From contig BTPG01000002.1 of assembly GCA_036245525.1 (NCBI GenBank), forward strand, positions 167,359,501 through 167,423,500: DNA of 64,000 nt, given 5' to 3'. Position numbers and translations under genes: made by a program. Positions 33,555 to 44,911 of the stretch are shown here, one piece after another. The notes beneath the pieces are model-generated. The model saw only the letters and a program-made list of their open reading frames with translations. It ran no database searches and had not been told where the DNA came from. This DNA comes from Semisulcospira habei. Taxonomy: Eukaryota > Mollusca > Gastropoda > Semisulcospiridae. Position 1 is the first letter of the stretch, and every line of letters begins with the position of its first letter.

Positions 33555-34431
33555 TTGCAGCAAGCCATGCAGAAATGTACTGACTCTGCTGCTGGATTAG
33601 ATACCATCCATTATCAGCTCCTAACTCATCTGCCTGAGGATTCACTCCTTGTACTTCTCAAGGCCTTTAACCATATCTGGATAACTGGTCGTTTTCCGCC
33701 ATCTTGGCGCCAGGCTGTGGTTGTGCCAATCCCCAAGCCGGGTAAGGATCCTTCCGACCCGGGCAACTACCGGCCAATAGCTTTGACATCATGTTTATGT
33801 AAGACTATGGAACGCTTGGTCAACGCCCGACTGGTGTGGCATCTTGAGTCACGTGGTCTCATCACAGACCTCCAGTGCGGTTTCCGGCGCTTCCGTAGTA
33901 CAACTGACCATCTAGTTCGCTTTGAGTCTTTTATTCAAGATGCTTTTGTCAACAAGCAGCATGTCTATGCAATTTTCTTTGATCTTGAAAAGGCATATGA
34001 CACTACCTGGAAGTATGGTATAATGTCTGATTTGTCGGACATGGGTTTTAAAGGGCACCTGCCTGTTTTTATTCACAATTTTTTGTCTAACAGGTCGTTC
34101 CATGTCCGTGTGGGCTCCACCCTCTCCGACTCCTTTGAACAGGAGATGGGTGTCCCGCAGGGCAGCATTCTATCTCCTGTTTTATTTAGCATTAAAATAA
34201 ATAACATTGTAAAGGCCGTCAAGGATGATTCTGAATGCTCTTTGTTTGTGGACGACTTTGCTTTGTGTGCACGAGGTCGAGGACTTGCGTCCCTTGAGAG
34301 GCGCTTGCAGCTGTGCGTTGATCGCATCCAGGGGTGGGTGTCTCTCAACGGATTCAGGTTCTCGCCCTCCAAGACAGTCTGTGTGCATTTTACTAACCAG
34401 ACGAAATTTTTTCCAAAACCTACCCTACAGC
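33555..34431 (+). pseudogene. I-type RT domain, nearly intact
   Basis: One open frame carries AAGLDTIHYQLLTHLPEDS, PIPKPGKDPSDPGNYRPIAL, LQCGFRRFRSTTDHLV, AIFFDLEKAYDTTW (first catalytic Asp), EMGVPQGSILSPVLFSI and CSLFVDDFALC (FVDD at 34245-34256). The frame runs into the inserted fragment after KPTL. The catalytic triad is present, so this copy is younger than the other I-type element at 2025-5660. Confidence 0.92.
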
Positions 34432-35101
34432 AGCAGCAACATTCATATGAATGGCCAAAAGCTAGAAGAGGTCAATAGCTTCAAGTACTTGGGAGCCACC
34501 CTGTCCAAAGATGGTAGTTGCATAGCAGAGATCCGTATCAGGATAGGTACAGCAACATCCGCAATGGCCAGGCTGGACAGGATATGGCGAAGTAACTCCA
34601 TCAGCTTCACCATCAAGTACAGGCTTTACAAGTCCCTCATAGTGTCTATTCTACTCTACGGCTGTGAGACTTGGACACTGCTTGCAGACTCAGAAAAGAA
34701 AATCCAGGCCTTTGAGAACAAGTGCCTGAGGAAGTTGCTCCGCATCTCGTACCACGAGCACAAGACCAACGAATATGTACGGAGCATCGTCACTTCCCTG
34801 GTGGGCCCACATGAACCCCTTCTGGCAACCGTGAAACGGCGCAAGCTTGCTTGGTTTGGCCACGTGACCCGACACAACACCTTGTCCAAGACTATCCTCC
34901 AAGGCACTCTCGAAGGAAGTCGTCGGCGAGGTCGTCAGAGAAAGAGTTGGGTCGCAAACATAAAAGAATGGACCGAACTCGAGATGTCAGACTTGCTTGC
35001 CACCGCCCAAAATAGAACTCAGTGGAGAGCACTGTCTGTTGCTGCTGCCTTTCAGTCCCCCCAACGCCCAGTTCGGGCAAGGGACTGATGATGATGATGA
35101 T
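34432..35101 (+). mobile_element. RTE-like 3' fragment inserted in the I-type element
   Basis: It encodes MNGQKLEEVNSFKYLGATL, SILLYGCETWTLLADS and KLAWFGHVTRHNTLSK, ending PVRARD and a stop, then (ATG)n. This is the C-terminal region of an RTE-like ORF. The I-type sequence reads PKPTL before it and TLSIAGVPIQ after it, with accct on both sides as a short target duplication. Confidence 0.88.
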
Positions 35102-36624
35102 GACCCTGAGCATTGCTGGAGTGCCAATTCAGGCGGCCGAAGAGGCAAAGTTTCTGGGGGTCATCTTTGACAAAAGATTGACCTTCTGCAACCATGTTAC
35201 CTACCTTAGAACCTCTTGTCAGAAGGCCCTCGACATTCTTCGTGTCGTTGGTCGTACTGACTGGGGTGCAGACCGCATTGTCTTACTTCGACTGTACCGG
35301 GCCCTTGTTCGGTCCAAACTGGATTACGGCTCTGTGGTATATGGCTCGGCTTCAAAGTCTGTTCTACAGCGTCTGAACACAATTCACCATCAAGGTCTGC
35401 GCATATGTCTGGGAGCCTTCAGGACATCTCCAGTTCCTAGTCTGTATGCAGAGGCAGGGGAGCCTTCTCTCGGGCTCCGCCGCATCCGCCTCATGCTCAG
35501 CTACGTTCTGAAGCTGAAGGCCCATCCAGACAATCCTGCCTATGATTGTGTTTTTAACCCGTCGTTTGCAGAGATTTACGATGCCCATCCGGGAGCTGTC
35601 CGTCCACTTTCCTTCCGTGTCCGACCTCATCTGCAGGCAGCCGGAGTGGACCTGGACAAAGTTTCGGAATCTCTGCAACACGTCACTCCACCCTGGCTAC
35701 TACCAGTTCCTGACATCTTGCTGGACTTGACCGCCCACAAGAAGGATTGTACTCCACCAGCCATATACCAACAGAGCCTCAATGAACTCCTTTCAATTTT
35801 TCCTGGCTATTGTCGTCTTTATACGGATGGGTCCAAGTCTGAGGATGGGAGGGTGGCTGCGGCTGCAGTGTCCTCTCGCCATCCTAAACGCCCATTTAAG
35901 CTCCGTCTCCCTGACCATTCCTCTGTATTTAGTGCAGAACTGCAGGCAATTCTGCTGGCACTCAAGCATGCCTATCGGTCTCGGGAAAGGAACTTCCTGA
36001 TTCTGTCTGACTCTCTTTCTGCCCTGCAGGCCCTTCAGGGCGCAGGAACAGACCATCCACTGCTGGTGCAGATTAGAGAGCTTTACGCAGACTTGATTAA
36101 GGAATATTATGACATCATTTTTATTTGGGTCCCAGGCCATGTGGGCATCGAAGGCAACAGAATCGCAGATTCTGCTGCCAACAGTGCCCGCAGTGACCCT
36201 GTCCCTGACACACAGACTGTCTATAGTGATTTTTAAACCTGTGATTAGTGCGTACATAGCCCGCGAGTGGCAGTCCGAGTGGGACAAAGAGGAAGGGAAC
36301 AAGCTTCATGAAGCTCTTCCTAAGTTGTCTGACAGTCTACCTTTCCGCTGCGGCAGCCGCCGTGAGGAGACTGTCCTTGCTCGGCTCCACATCGGGCACA
36401 CGTATGTTACGCACTCTTACTTACTTAAACAGGATGAGCGTCCATGGTGTTTTGCCTGTGATGAGCAGTTTTCTGTTCGACACTTTTTGCTGTATTGTGC
36501 TGACCTAATTGACACCAGATATAAACACTTTACAGCAGACTCCTTGAAGGTTTTGTTCCGGGATGTTCCCCCGGACAAAATCTTCAATTTCTTGCGAGCA
36601 TGCAATATTTTTAACAAGATTTGA
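35102..36624 (+). pseudogene. I-type connection region, RNase H and CCHC tail
   Basis: It continues the I-type ORF after the insertion: FLGVIFDKRLTFCNHV, LVRSKLDYGSVVYGS, then RNase H with LYTDGSKSEDG (Asp at 35826-35828), SAELQAILLALKHA (Glu), LSDSLSALQAL (Asp) and WVPGHVGIEGNRIADSAA (His/Asp). The full DEDD set is therefore visible. A single frameshift in a T-run at about 36230 separates the C-terminus, which reads ARLHIGHTYVTHSYLL and CFACDEQFSVRHFLLYC and ends at 36624. Confidence 0.92.
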
Positions 36625-36841
36625 GCATTCATAGACTATGTGAATCTTTTTTCTTTGCCCTTTTTGAGAGTCTGTAGACATTTCTTTTAAAGACGTGCGA
36701 CATTTTAGCCTGAGATTTTTAATCTATATTTACATCTTGTCTTAAGACCTTGCTTTTAGTCTGGCTGACCAGATTTTTACCCATCCCGCCGTGAGATGGC
36801 CTTAGTCGCCTGCTCGGGTTAAACCCAAATAACTAACTAAC

Positions 36842-38310
36842 CAAATTTACTCTTCACTTTTGGGATGTGCTACTCCATAGCTTTCAAAATCAAAGAATTA
36901 ATGCCCAGAATTTTTCCACTCCGCAGTTTTGAGGTTTAATAGTTGTAAAGTCTATATTTGCAATATTGTGCTCTCAGACTATCATAGTCTCCCTTTCCAA
37001 GGTTAAGGGAATATTTATTACTCTGCGTGACCTTTACCTTAGCTGAAAGAGTAAAACATTGTGGTCACTGTTACCAATGGGATCCAAGTGTTGAATATCT
37101 GAAGTTAGCAACTCGTCATTTACTAAGATTAGGTCATCTAATGTTGACCTCTGACCTTGCCTATGTCTTGCTGCATTTTTCACCATCTGAATCAGGAAGG
37201 CGTCCCTTATGCATTCAACAATTTGATTATTTTTCTCACCTGTCCAGGAGCCATCCCATCCTGCATACGGGAAATTAAAATCTCCGAAAATGCAAATTTT
37301 GTCATGTTTGTCTCTCCTCGGATCGTATGACTAAGAGTTGTAATAATAAATCTGTGTTTTCAATTGTGGAGCTGGGGCTTCTATACGCACAACCAACAAG
37401 AATTTTTTCACCAGAAGCACTCAGAAAATAGCACCACAAGCTCTCTTCAAACTTACTATTTTTCAATGTTTCACATTCTTGAGTATTTAACTTTTTGTTA
37501 AAGGGCAACTCCTGTCTTAGGGTTTGTGTTAAGAAACATATCATAATTTGGTAATGTGTATTCTGAATCCAATGGGGTATAGATCTGATTTTTAGCTTTT
37601 ACTTCAGTAAGACCAATGATGTCAGGCTTTATATCATCAATCCTTATTAAAAGTTCACTCTTTTTATTAAACAGATAATCGACATTACTGTATATGACGG
37701 TGCAAAAATTTGAATCAATTGAAGGAAAAAAAACAAGATGATAAGCAAGAAGAAAAATGACAAGACAAAGAAAAATCTGAAGTTGACGAAAAGATGAATG
37801 TCTCGTATCGTTTTCAGTATATGTACTCTTATTTACGATTGAAGGTTTTTTTTGTGTGGGCTGTCATACTGTCAATTGTCTGCCCCTGCTTGCGCAGCAG
37901 AAGCATCCTGTTGTGCTGCAATAGCACCAACAGCTCTGTTTTTTCTGGTGACAATCTTCAAGGCTCTGTAGTATATATCATCAAATTTTCCTCCCCTCCC
38001 TGCACCCTCTCTCTCATCTCCTCCCTTAGTTCCTTCATTTTTTCTCTTTCCTTGGGAGTATTGTCATTGTTGATATAAATGCGTGTATTTGGGGGTTTGT
38101 TTTTATTCAGATAAAAAATCCCCTTCAACATCTTCTTGGTTTCCTCAGTCGTCACCACCAGTCTCAACAGTCTTGGTCTGACATTTTGTCCTATTTTGAA
38201 GGTCCCCAACCTGACTGACCTATCTCAACTGCATCCACATCTGGCATCTTTATTGCCAGCTCGCGCACCCTGTTTCTGTCATCTCAAGAAAAAAATACAG
38301 AATATGATCC
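36842..38310 (-). mobile_element. CR1-clade retrotransposon, 5' half (ORF1 end and endonuclease)
   Basis: The minus strand from 38310 encodes an ORF1 C-terminal block (RIYINNDNTPKEREKMKEL, LREEMRERVQGGEENLMIY). It then gives an endonuclease with SLWCYFLSASGEKILVGCAY, RSPSSTIENTD, GDFNFPYAGWDGSW and SDHN, and the start of the linker ending HIPKVKSKFG at the insertion. The linker resumes at 33545 with TTPSFMNKGTLK. Frameshifts are present throughout. Confidence 0.85.
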
Positions 38311-38688
38311 AACTTACATTCGAGGTGGTTATGTTAGTCAGTGAAAACGTTTGTAAACGTTTGTAAGTGAAACAAGTGCAAAGGACTCAGAAAGGTCGTC
38401 CTAACAGACGACGGAACACAGTGCAGTCAATGAGAGGTGTGAGCGATCCCCAAAGACCGGGTGGACGATGATAACTAGCAAAAATATTCCTTTGGAATGT
38501 TATTCCCCAGGATACAAATGCAGCCTTTCTAACACAATTTTTGCTTTTAGGTACTACTGTAAAACAAATATAACACCAAAACTTATAGATACTCATGAGC
38601 CCTTCAGCTGCAGGGGCTTAACAATGTCTGACCAACATGTTACATTTGATTGCTACTTTTAACAGCACTTTCTCTCTCTTCTTCTTCT

Positions 38689-38690
<2 letters not shown>

Positions 38691-38722
<32 letters not shown>
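38691..38722. repeat. (CT)n microsatellite
   Basis: Pure CT dinucleotide run preceded by a short (CTT)n. Confidence 0.95.
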
Positions 38723-38726
<4 letters not shown>

Positions 38727-38866
38727 AATCCCAACTTTCACCTTGTATATTATTAGTTTTTACTACCATACTGTCAACTCATATCATCATGGTAAACATC
38801 AGTACCACAAGCCACGGTAAAGATTAGGGTCTCCCTGCCTATCTAAGGTGGACTGCAGGTGACATT

Positions 38867-39059
38867 TTAACCCACTGAACCCCTCGGCCGGGAGATGTCA
38901 CCTAACGCCCATGCACTGATTGCAGGAGATGGATCGACCATGATAATTCAAGGGTAGTGCTGGATTTTGTTTGGCGCCTGACGGCGCCAAGCTAATCCAG
39001 CACTACCCTTGAATTATCATGGTCGATCCATCTCCTGCTATTGGGGCTGAATGGGTTAA
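38867..39059 (-). mobile_element. TTAA palindromic element, family 1
   Basis: TTAA at 38867-38870 and 39056-39059, unique flank on the left. The core arms run from ggagatggatcgaccatgat inward, with loop around ttggcgcctgacggcgccaa. Confidence 0.9.
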
Positions 39060-39257
39060 TACATGAACAAAACAGGAATCAGTTTTCCTGATTCATGACC
39101 GTCTGGTGTTCGACTAGACTATGCATAGTTCCGTGCATGTGACTGCAGTTCGTCATCGGGAAACCTTGAAATCTTTTTAGACTACTGCAGACTGCCTACC
39201 CCGAATGACATTCTCCGTTTGATGATGAACCTTGCGTTAAACCTAAACCTAAAGAGA

Positions 39258-39310
39258 GGTAGATTCTCACGAGCCCATGCAGCCGCAGGGTTCGTTGGCA
39301 TCTAGGCCTC
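39258..39310. repeat. Family 3 hairpin, degraded
   Basis: gtagattctcacgagcccat is followed by a degraded complement ending catctaggcctcttgc. It matches the family 3 core (agattctcatgagccc). Confidence 0.55.
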
Positions 39311-39424
39311 TTGCAGGTGGCCATGGGCTGGCTTTGCCTAAGGAAGGTTTTACCAGACACTTGCTGAAACCCCAATGACTTCCGCCATCACTGGATGTAA
39401 ATGCGGCCAGCGCATGACAGCAGG

Positions 39425-39484
39425 AGGCATACATTCTCATGAGCTCCTGCAGCTACAGGTGCGCATGAGAATCTATACCTCTTG
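39425..39484. repeat. Family 3 hairpin
   Basis: aggcatacattctcatgagc pairs with gcatgagaatctatacct around a Cys-tRNA-like but unrelated ctgcagctacag loop. Confidence 0.7.
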
Positions 39485-39586
39485 CAGATGACATAAGACT
39501 GGCTTTGGATGAAGGAAGTTTTTTTTGTTCCAAGACATGTAAAACAAACCCATGCTGTGTCAATTGTGGGGAGGAAACGGAAGGGT

Positions 39587-39746
39587 GGGGGGGGGGGGGG
39601 GGGGGGAACATGCATGAGTCGTTACAACAGGGGGTGGGCATTGTTCTGAAAGTGACCCTGACCATAAACTCTTTGTGATGATTGACTGACCTGAACTTTG
39701 CCCTTTCTGGATACATGTAGTTTTGGTGCCCCCCTCCCCAGCCCCT

Positions 39747-39799
<53 letters not shown>
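39587..39799. repeat. Poly-G tract and (CA)n microsatellite
   Basis: G run at 39587-39606 and a CA run of about 50 bases at 39748-39799. Open frames across them are low-complexity and not credible. Confidence 0.95.
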
Positions 39800-39802
<3 letters not shown>

Positions 39803-39925
39803 CACACATTCAGCATTTATCTTCATTATTTATTTATTCTTTCAAATTACTCAGAGCTCTTTGTTCTTCACATATATGGTTACCCCACCCAGGTCTGCCC
39901 TAGGGGACTTGGGTGGGGTTAACTA

Positions 39926-40272
39926 CTTTTTAGTTCCCAGGGTCACCCTGGTCAGCCCCACAGGGTGGGTTTCCCTTCTACTCTGGGGCATGTGTTTCTG
40001 TCTACCCTTCGTCCATTCACCTGTATTTTCACTTTTTTAAACTCACCCTACTGTCTGCGCTGTCTGTAGCTCTTGATATTGGATGTGTGTTGCTAAAATT
40101 TAATGGTCTTAGCTTTATTTAGGCCAGATATCGTAGGTTTATTTAGGGTATTGGACCGGCTAGCGACATACATTCAATATTCTTCTTCTTTTTTTTTCTC
40201 AAGCAGTGCAGGCACGTCCTGTGAAAGCCTTGTTGCTGTCGGGACGTTAAGCAATGTACAATCAATCAATCA
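39926..40272 (+). mobile_element. 3' terminal fragment of a non-LTR element, copy 2
   Basis: It aligns with 6076-6372 and ends gttaagcaatgtacaatcaatcaatca. It carries an extra ~35 bases (tttaggccagatatcgtagg) relative to copy 1. Confidence 0.7.
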
Positions 40273-40399
40273 CATATATGGTGATACATGTTTCTGATAT
40301 TTACGGCAAGCACAGAGTCCAGGAGCCCGTTGACGCATTGTGCCGACCTGCAGTGGCAGCCGTCATCCGGACGACATTGTGCTCATTGTAGCCACAGTT

Positions 40400-40600
40400 T
40401 TAACCCAATAACCCCATGGCCACATGTTGGACGTGTTACCTATCGGTTACAAACCAGTTTCTGGAGATGGATCGGCCGTGATAATTCAATGTTAGTGCCA
40501 GATTAGCTTGGCGCCTGATGGTGCCAAGCTAATCTGGCATTACCCTTGAATTATCACGGTCGTCGTCTCCTGCTGTAGTGCGTTGGGACCAAATGGGTCC
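40400..40600 (-). mobile_element. TTAA palindromic element, family 1
   Basis: Left TTAA at 40400-40403. The right end (aaatgggtccg) has lost TTAA. The core hairpin is well preserved. Confidence 0.85.
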
Positions 40601-41021
40601 GATTTATCAAATATGGTATTCATAAATCAGGCCATTATGAATTTGTGTGCTAATGATGACATCTGATACAATGAAAATGAAACAGCTAGGTTGAATGGCC
40701 GTATCATCTATCAGTCAGCGTGTAAACACGGCCACTCATCCTGTTTCACATCCAGCACCAGCAGGGCGGAGGAAGATGGAACAAATGTTGTAGCAGTCAT
40801 GAGTACTGGAATAGTGCCAGATAGTGACAGTAGACACCTACTTTGGCCGCGTAGCGAACCATGCATCTGCCGCGTGTATTATACACTTCTTTTGTTGCGC
40901 TTTGGTGTACGTATCGGATGTTAAATTTAACCCCAGGACTGTTGACGAAACCGCTCTGCGGAAAAGACATGTGACTATTTGTCTATTCCACCGACGGGTC
41001 TAGCGAGTATCAGTCTAGAGG

Positions 41022-41234
41022 TTAATGCATTGAGCCCCAACGCACCACAGCAGGAGATGGATCGACCATAATAATCAAGGGTAGTGCCAGATTAGCTTGG
41101 CGCCGTCAAGTGCCAAGCTAATCTGGCACTACCCTTGAATTATCACGACCGATCGATCTCCTGCAACTGGTGCTTAGTCGTTAGGTGACATCTAAAAAAT
41201 GTGGGAATTGTGGCGGTGGGATTGAATGGGTTAA
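41022..41234 (+). mobile_element. TTAA palindromic element, family 1 (full length)
   Basis: TTAA at 41022-41025 and 41231-41234, 213 bp. Long near-perfect arms meet at ggcgccgtcaagtgcc. Unique flank on the right. Confidence 0.9.
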
Positions 41235-41360
41235 TAGGAGAGTCAGAAAATAAATTGAAAGTGAATGAAATCAGTCATACATCTAATATCAACTGGAAAC
41301 ACTTTCAGTTTCGATAAGAAAAACAGCTGGAGCCGCTCTGAGTCTGCAGAAGGAATAGAT

Positions 41361-41410
41361 TGTAGATTCTCATCAGGCCCGGTGGATGCAGGGGCCCATG
41401 TGAATCGATG
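41361..41410. repeat. Family 3 hairpin, degraded
   Basis: agattctcatcaggccc is followed by ggggcccatgtgaatc, a partial family 3 core. Confidence 0.5.
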
Positions 41411-41447
41411 CCGCGCAGATGGGAAGCGTTGGATGGGTGACTGCTCA

Positions 41448-41513
41448 TGACACGCTGATTGTCTCTCAGTCTCGATCCGCTACCGCTGATTAGCGAATCG
41501 AGAGAGACAACCA
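41448..41513. repeat. Family 5 hairpin
   Basis: gattgtctctcagtctcgat pairs with atcgagagagacaac around tccgctaccgctgattagcg. Related copies are at 42911 and 44504. Confidence 0.75.
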
Positions 41514-41805
41514 CTGTGTTCTTATGTTTCAGTCTTGAGCTCTGCATATATTACGACGAAAAGTTCGTAACATAGTGCGTTTGCTGTGCTGTGACGAACA
41601 TTTTTTTTTTCGAAGATTGCCGTCTGGCCCCACTACATTGTTACTCCGACGCACGCCAGCTGTACAGCTGCAGCAGCTGAGCCGCAGAGGCTGAGCAGAA
41701 AGGGAGGTTGGGGACGTGAGGGGGTGGGGGAGTGGGTACGGAATGGTGGGGGTAGGGGGTAGGGGCATGGGGGTCAGTCCTTCGTTAGCCATCAGCAAGA
41801 GGCTT

Positions 41806-41848
41806 TGATTCTCATGAGCCCTGCAGGGACTGATGAGAATCACAACAT
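41806..41848. repeat. Family 3 hairpin, short form
   Basis: gattctcatgagccctgcag is followed by ggactgatgagaatc. Confidence 0.6.
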
Positions 41849-42333
41849 CTTGCTGGCAAAGAACGGGCCCATGAATTCACACAGGGACGGTGGCGCTGTG
41901 ATTGAAAAACAGCCGCTGGTCGGTGGCGGAAGGATTGATGGTGTCCGTGACTGGCCGTGGTGTCTTTGATGTGGGAGTCTGAAACCAGGATGACTTCCGT
42001 CTGTGAATGTCAGACATGTTACAAACATAGTTTTGTATGAACCGCTGCTCTATGGCCTGCTTTGATTGCTAAAAATCCCTGTTACAATGGATACTCAGTG
42101 TTGTCGCCTCTGCTAAGCCTTTTCTACCCATCTTTTCACAAACCGTATGAGTAGGCACACGTATCACAGAGGCTTTTCACTGCCTTTTCTTTAGCGTTAT
42201 AGAAGGAACTTCTGCCTACACTAGAGAAGAAGAGTAGAAAAGTCTTTCATTTCAAGACATTCAGACTTCATAACTTCAGCATTGTTGTAAGACATAAAAA
42301 AAAAAACATTTCTAAAGGAAGTATTTCGATCTA

Positions 42334-42509
42334 TTAACCCTTTACTACCTGGAGTAGAAACTGCAGAAGCCAGTGAAAATCAGCGCAGTTTTGCGATCGT
42401 GATCCACTGAGACGCTAACCGGCTTTTTGCTGTCGGTAGCGCTTTTTGTCACGATGACTCCGGTAGGAGGAGTCGTCACAAAAAGAGCTACCGACAGCCA
42501 AAGCGTTAA
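42334..42509. mobile_element. TTAA palindromic element, family 2
   Basis: TTAACCCTTTA at 42334 and GCGTTAA at 42506-42509. The inner hairpin pairs tgtcggtagcgctttttgt with its near-complement around cacgatgactccggtagg. It is longer than the 29079 copy. Confidence 0.8.
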
Positions 42510-42654
42510 CAACCACCCCGGACTCGCATAATCATCATCCTTAATGGGAATCACAAGTATTGTTTTTTCTACTTTCTACAACGTCCTTGGCCCCTCTTCC
42601 TAACCTTTTCATCACCCGGTGACAATAATCGACCAGTGCCCAGGACTCTGTTAT

Positions 42655-42700
42655 CGCGGAGCACCTTGATTAGTGGCTTGCACAGGATCTAAGCTCGGTC
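42655..42700. repeat. Family 4 fragment
   Basis: gcggagcaccttgattagtg matches one arm of the hairpin at 56115-56182, including the following ggcttgca/ggattgcg and taagctcg words. Confidence 0.55.
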
Positions 42701-42910
42701 TTGCAACTGACCTCAGATGTCAGTCTGTCGGCCCCCCCCCCCCCCCCAACATCTCCTCCACCGTCCACCAGCAAAATCGGCATAGATTGTCATGTTCCTT
42801 AGTGTTTGTGTATAACTGCAAGCGGCGGGATGTAGAGGTTTGCTAAGAGTTCCAGCAACCGATATTATCAAAAGCTATTGTCAAAAGCCTTGGTTTCACA
42901 GATCGGCCCA

Positions 42911-42973
42911 CACTGGTTACCTCCCTCGATCCGCAACGCGTGCCGGTAGCGGATCGAGGGAGGCAACCAGCGT
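42911..42973. repeat. Family 5 hairpin
   Basis: ggttacctccctcgatccgc pairs with gcggatcgagggaggcaacc around aacgcgtgccggta. The 20-bp arms differ at one position. Confidence 0.8.
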
Positions 42974-43726
42974 GAGCTCCGGAGTCCTCAAGTTGAGAGG
43001 GCAGTCGTGTGGGTTCAGCCGGTTTTCTTGAGCCAAGTGGATTTTCTGTTCTTTGGTTTTTCGCACGATCTCTGTCGACAAAGCAAGACCAAGGCAGTCT
43101 TTCAATATTACTTTTGAAATGAGGACAGTGCAGTTTTTTTTTTTTTAATTTTTAAATTCTGTCCTGGCACGCTTGAACAAGGCCTGGCTCGACCTTGATC
43201 GATCATGGTCGATCTGTCAGAACTGTAATGTGTAACTTCCAGAATACGAAAATCTCACTTTTTCACGTGTCGACCTTGTGGCGCAATGTGTGTTAACTGT
43301 TAAATAAGCGCTGTCTGCAATGCAGTATGCCTACATGTATACACACATGCAGCACAGGTTACAAAGATCTTATCGGTGGAGATATCGTGGTCGATCCATC
43401 TCCTTACATCTTCAGCAGCTCAGCGGCAGTGAGAGTCTGCCTTTGTCTCCTATATTTGATGGAAGAGTGCTTCTTCTTTTTTTTTTTTCTTTTTTTTTTT
43501 ATAAATGGGCAATAAATTGATCACAGGGACAGCTGCAGACGGGGATGTTAGTGGTGGGGAAAATGAGGAACGCTCATTAGACCCCCAAGGTCGCGGTCAC
43601 GGCGGAGGGTTGTTACGACCAGGGACCAACCCCAGGGGGTGGGGGGGGGGGGGGCGCTTTGGTGGGAGGTGGGGTGAGAGAGAGAAGGAGGGATATTAAT
43701 TGGCTTGATTGTTGAGCATCTCAGGG

Positions 43727-43730
<4 letters not shown>

Positions 43731-43765
<35 letters not shown>
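43731..43765. repeat. (GA)n microsatellite
   Basis: Pure GA run directly before a family 1 element. Confidence 0.95.
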
Positions 43766-43768
<3 letters not shown>

Positions 43769-43769
<1 letters not shown>

Positions 43770-43950
43770 TAGCCCATTCAGCCCTGACGCGCCATTAAGC
43801 AGGAGATGGGTCGACCATGATAATTCAAGGGTAGTGCCCTTGAATTATCATGGTCGATCCATCTCCTGCAACTGTGCATAATCGGTCATTTTAACATTAG
43901 ATGACGTCTCCAAAATTTGCGAAATACGGTTGTCGGGCTGAATGAGTTAA
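43769..43950 (+). mobile_element. TTAA palindromic element, family 1, collapsed hairpin
   Basis: Left end TTAG (one change from TTAA), right TTAA at 43947-43950. The central ~70 bp of the palindrome is missing so that ttcaagggtagtgcccttgaa meets directly, as expected for deletion by hairpin slippage. Confidence 0.85.
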
Positions 43951-44002
43951 ACATTTTGTGCATGGTAAAGCTGTCAGGCACATGTGCCTCGTACATGCTG
44001 TC

Positions 44003-44006
<4 letters not shown>

Positions 44007-44070
<64 letters not shown>
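44007..44070. repeat. (GA)n microsatellite
   Basis: About 64 bases of GA. Confidence 0.95.
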
Positions 44071-44071
<1 letters not shown>

Positions 44072-44143
44072 GGGTTTGATCACATTGAACACTCAGTTCG
44101 AACATCCCCGACTTTACATATATTAGTACGTTTGTTCAGGAAA

Positions 44144-44253
44144 CAGATCGACCATGATAGTTCAAGGGTGGTGCCAGAAGAGCCTTAGCGCAAGCTCACC
44201 TGTAACCCTTGAACTATCATATCATATTGTTGTGTTTGGGCTGGACAGGTTAA
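44144..44253. mobile_element. TTAA palindromic element, family 1 variant
   Basis: cgaccatgatagttcaaggg and aacccttgaactatcat form the arms. Right TTAA at 44250-44253, no left TTAA. It lies 5 bases from the next element. Confidence 0.7.
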
Positions 44254-44258
44254 CCCTT

Positions 44259-44463
44259 TTAACCCCAACACCCTACAGCAGGAGATTGATTGACCATGAT
44301 AATTCAAGGGTAGTGCCAGATCAGCTTGGCGCCTTCAGGCGCCAAGCTGATCTGGCACTACCCTTGAATTATCATGGTCAATTCATCGCCTGCAACTGGT
44401 ACATAGTCGTTAAGTAACACTTCCAAAATTTGGGAAATGTACCCGTGGGGCTAAAAGGGTTAA
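44259..44463 (+). mobile_element. TTAA palindromic element, family 1 (full length)
   Basis: TTAA at 44259-44262 and 44460-44463, 205 bp. The core is a near-perfect palindrome centred on ggcgccttcaggcgcc. Confidence 0.9.
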
Positions 44464-44503
44464 ACTCGTACGTGTTGGAGTCAAGAAGCCACATAGCACA
44501 CTG

Positions 44504-44569
44504 GTTGTCCGAGAGATTCGCTACCGATGATCAGCGGTAGCGAATCCAGGGAGACGACCAGCGTGAGCT
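44504..44569. repeat. Family 5 hairpin
   Basis: gattcgctaccgatgatcag meets cggtagcgaatc, with outer arms ggttgtccgag and gggagacgacc. Flanking words cac and gtg continue the pairing. Confidence 0.78.
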
Positions 44570-44722
44570 TTTTGAGTTGATAGTGTGGACGGTATTTTAA
44601 AAACAGTCGCTTTTCAGCAAGCCGATAAAAAAAAAAAGTCGCTCGCTGTGACGCCGACCACAAAGCTCATAAATTTTGACAGCGATGGCGGAGCGGTATT
44701 GGCACGTGGCGCAAGGTTGGCG

Positions 44723-44911
44723 TTAACCCATTTTGCCCCGACGCAGCATGAAATGGATCGACCATAATTCAAGGGGTGTGCCAGATTAGCTTGGCGCCAA
44801 CAATGGATCGACCATGATAATTATCATAGTCGATCCATCTCCAGCAGCTGGCACATAGTCGTTCGGTGACTGGCAACAATTTGCCAAATGCATCCGTGAG
44901 GTTGACGTTAA
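44723..44911 (+). mobile_element. TTAA palindromic element, family 1, rearranged
   Basis: TTAA at 44723-44726 and 44908-44911. The hairpin is scrambled, with two copies of atggatcgaccat on the left side. Confidence 0.8.

Larger units (their letters stand above)
33546..36841 (+). mobile_element. I-superfamily retrotransposon inserted in the CR1 copy
   Basis: 5'-truncated within the RT and running to a (CTAA)n-type terminus ataactaactaacc. It lies between the two halves of one CR1 copy, with a short duplication (atttac on both sides) as a possible target repeat. Its own ORF is interrupted by an RTE-like fragment at 34432-35101. The same 3' end occurs at 8092-8466 and as short pieces at 13869 and 53288. 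Confidence 0.9.

Noticed and set aside
39698..40040. Open frames encoding poly-Thr/His or poly-Val/Cys
   Set aside because: They are translations of CA/GT microsatellites (also at 46.9, 55.5, 57.3 and 58.4 kb).
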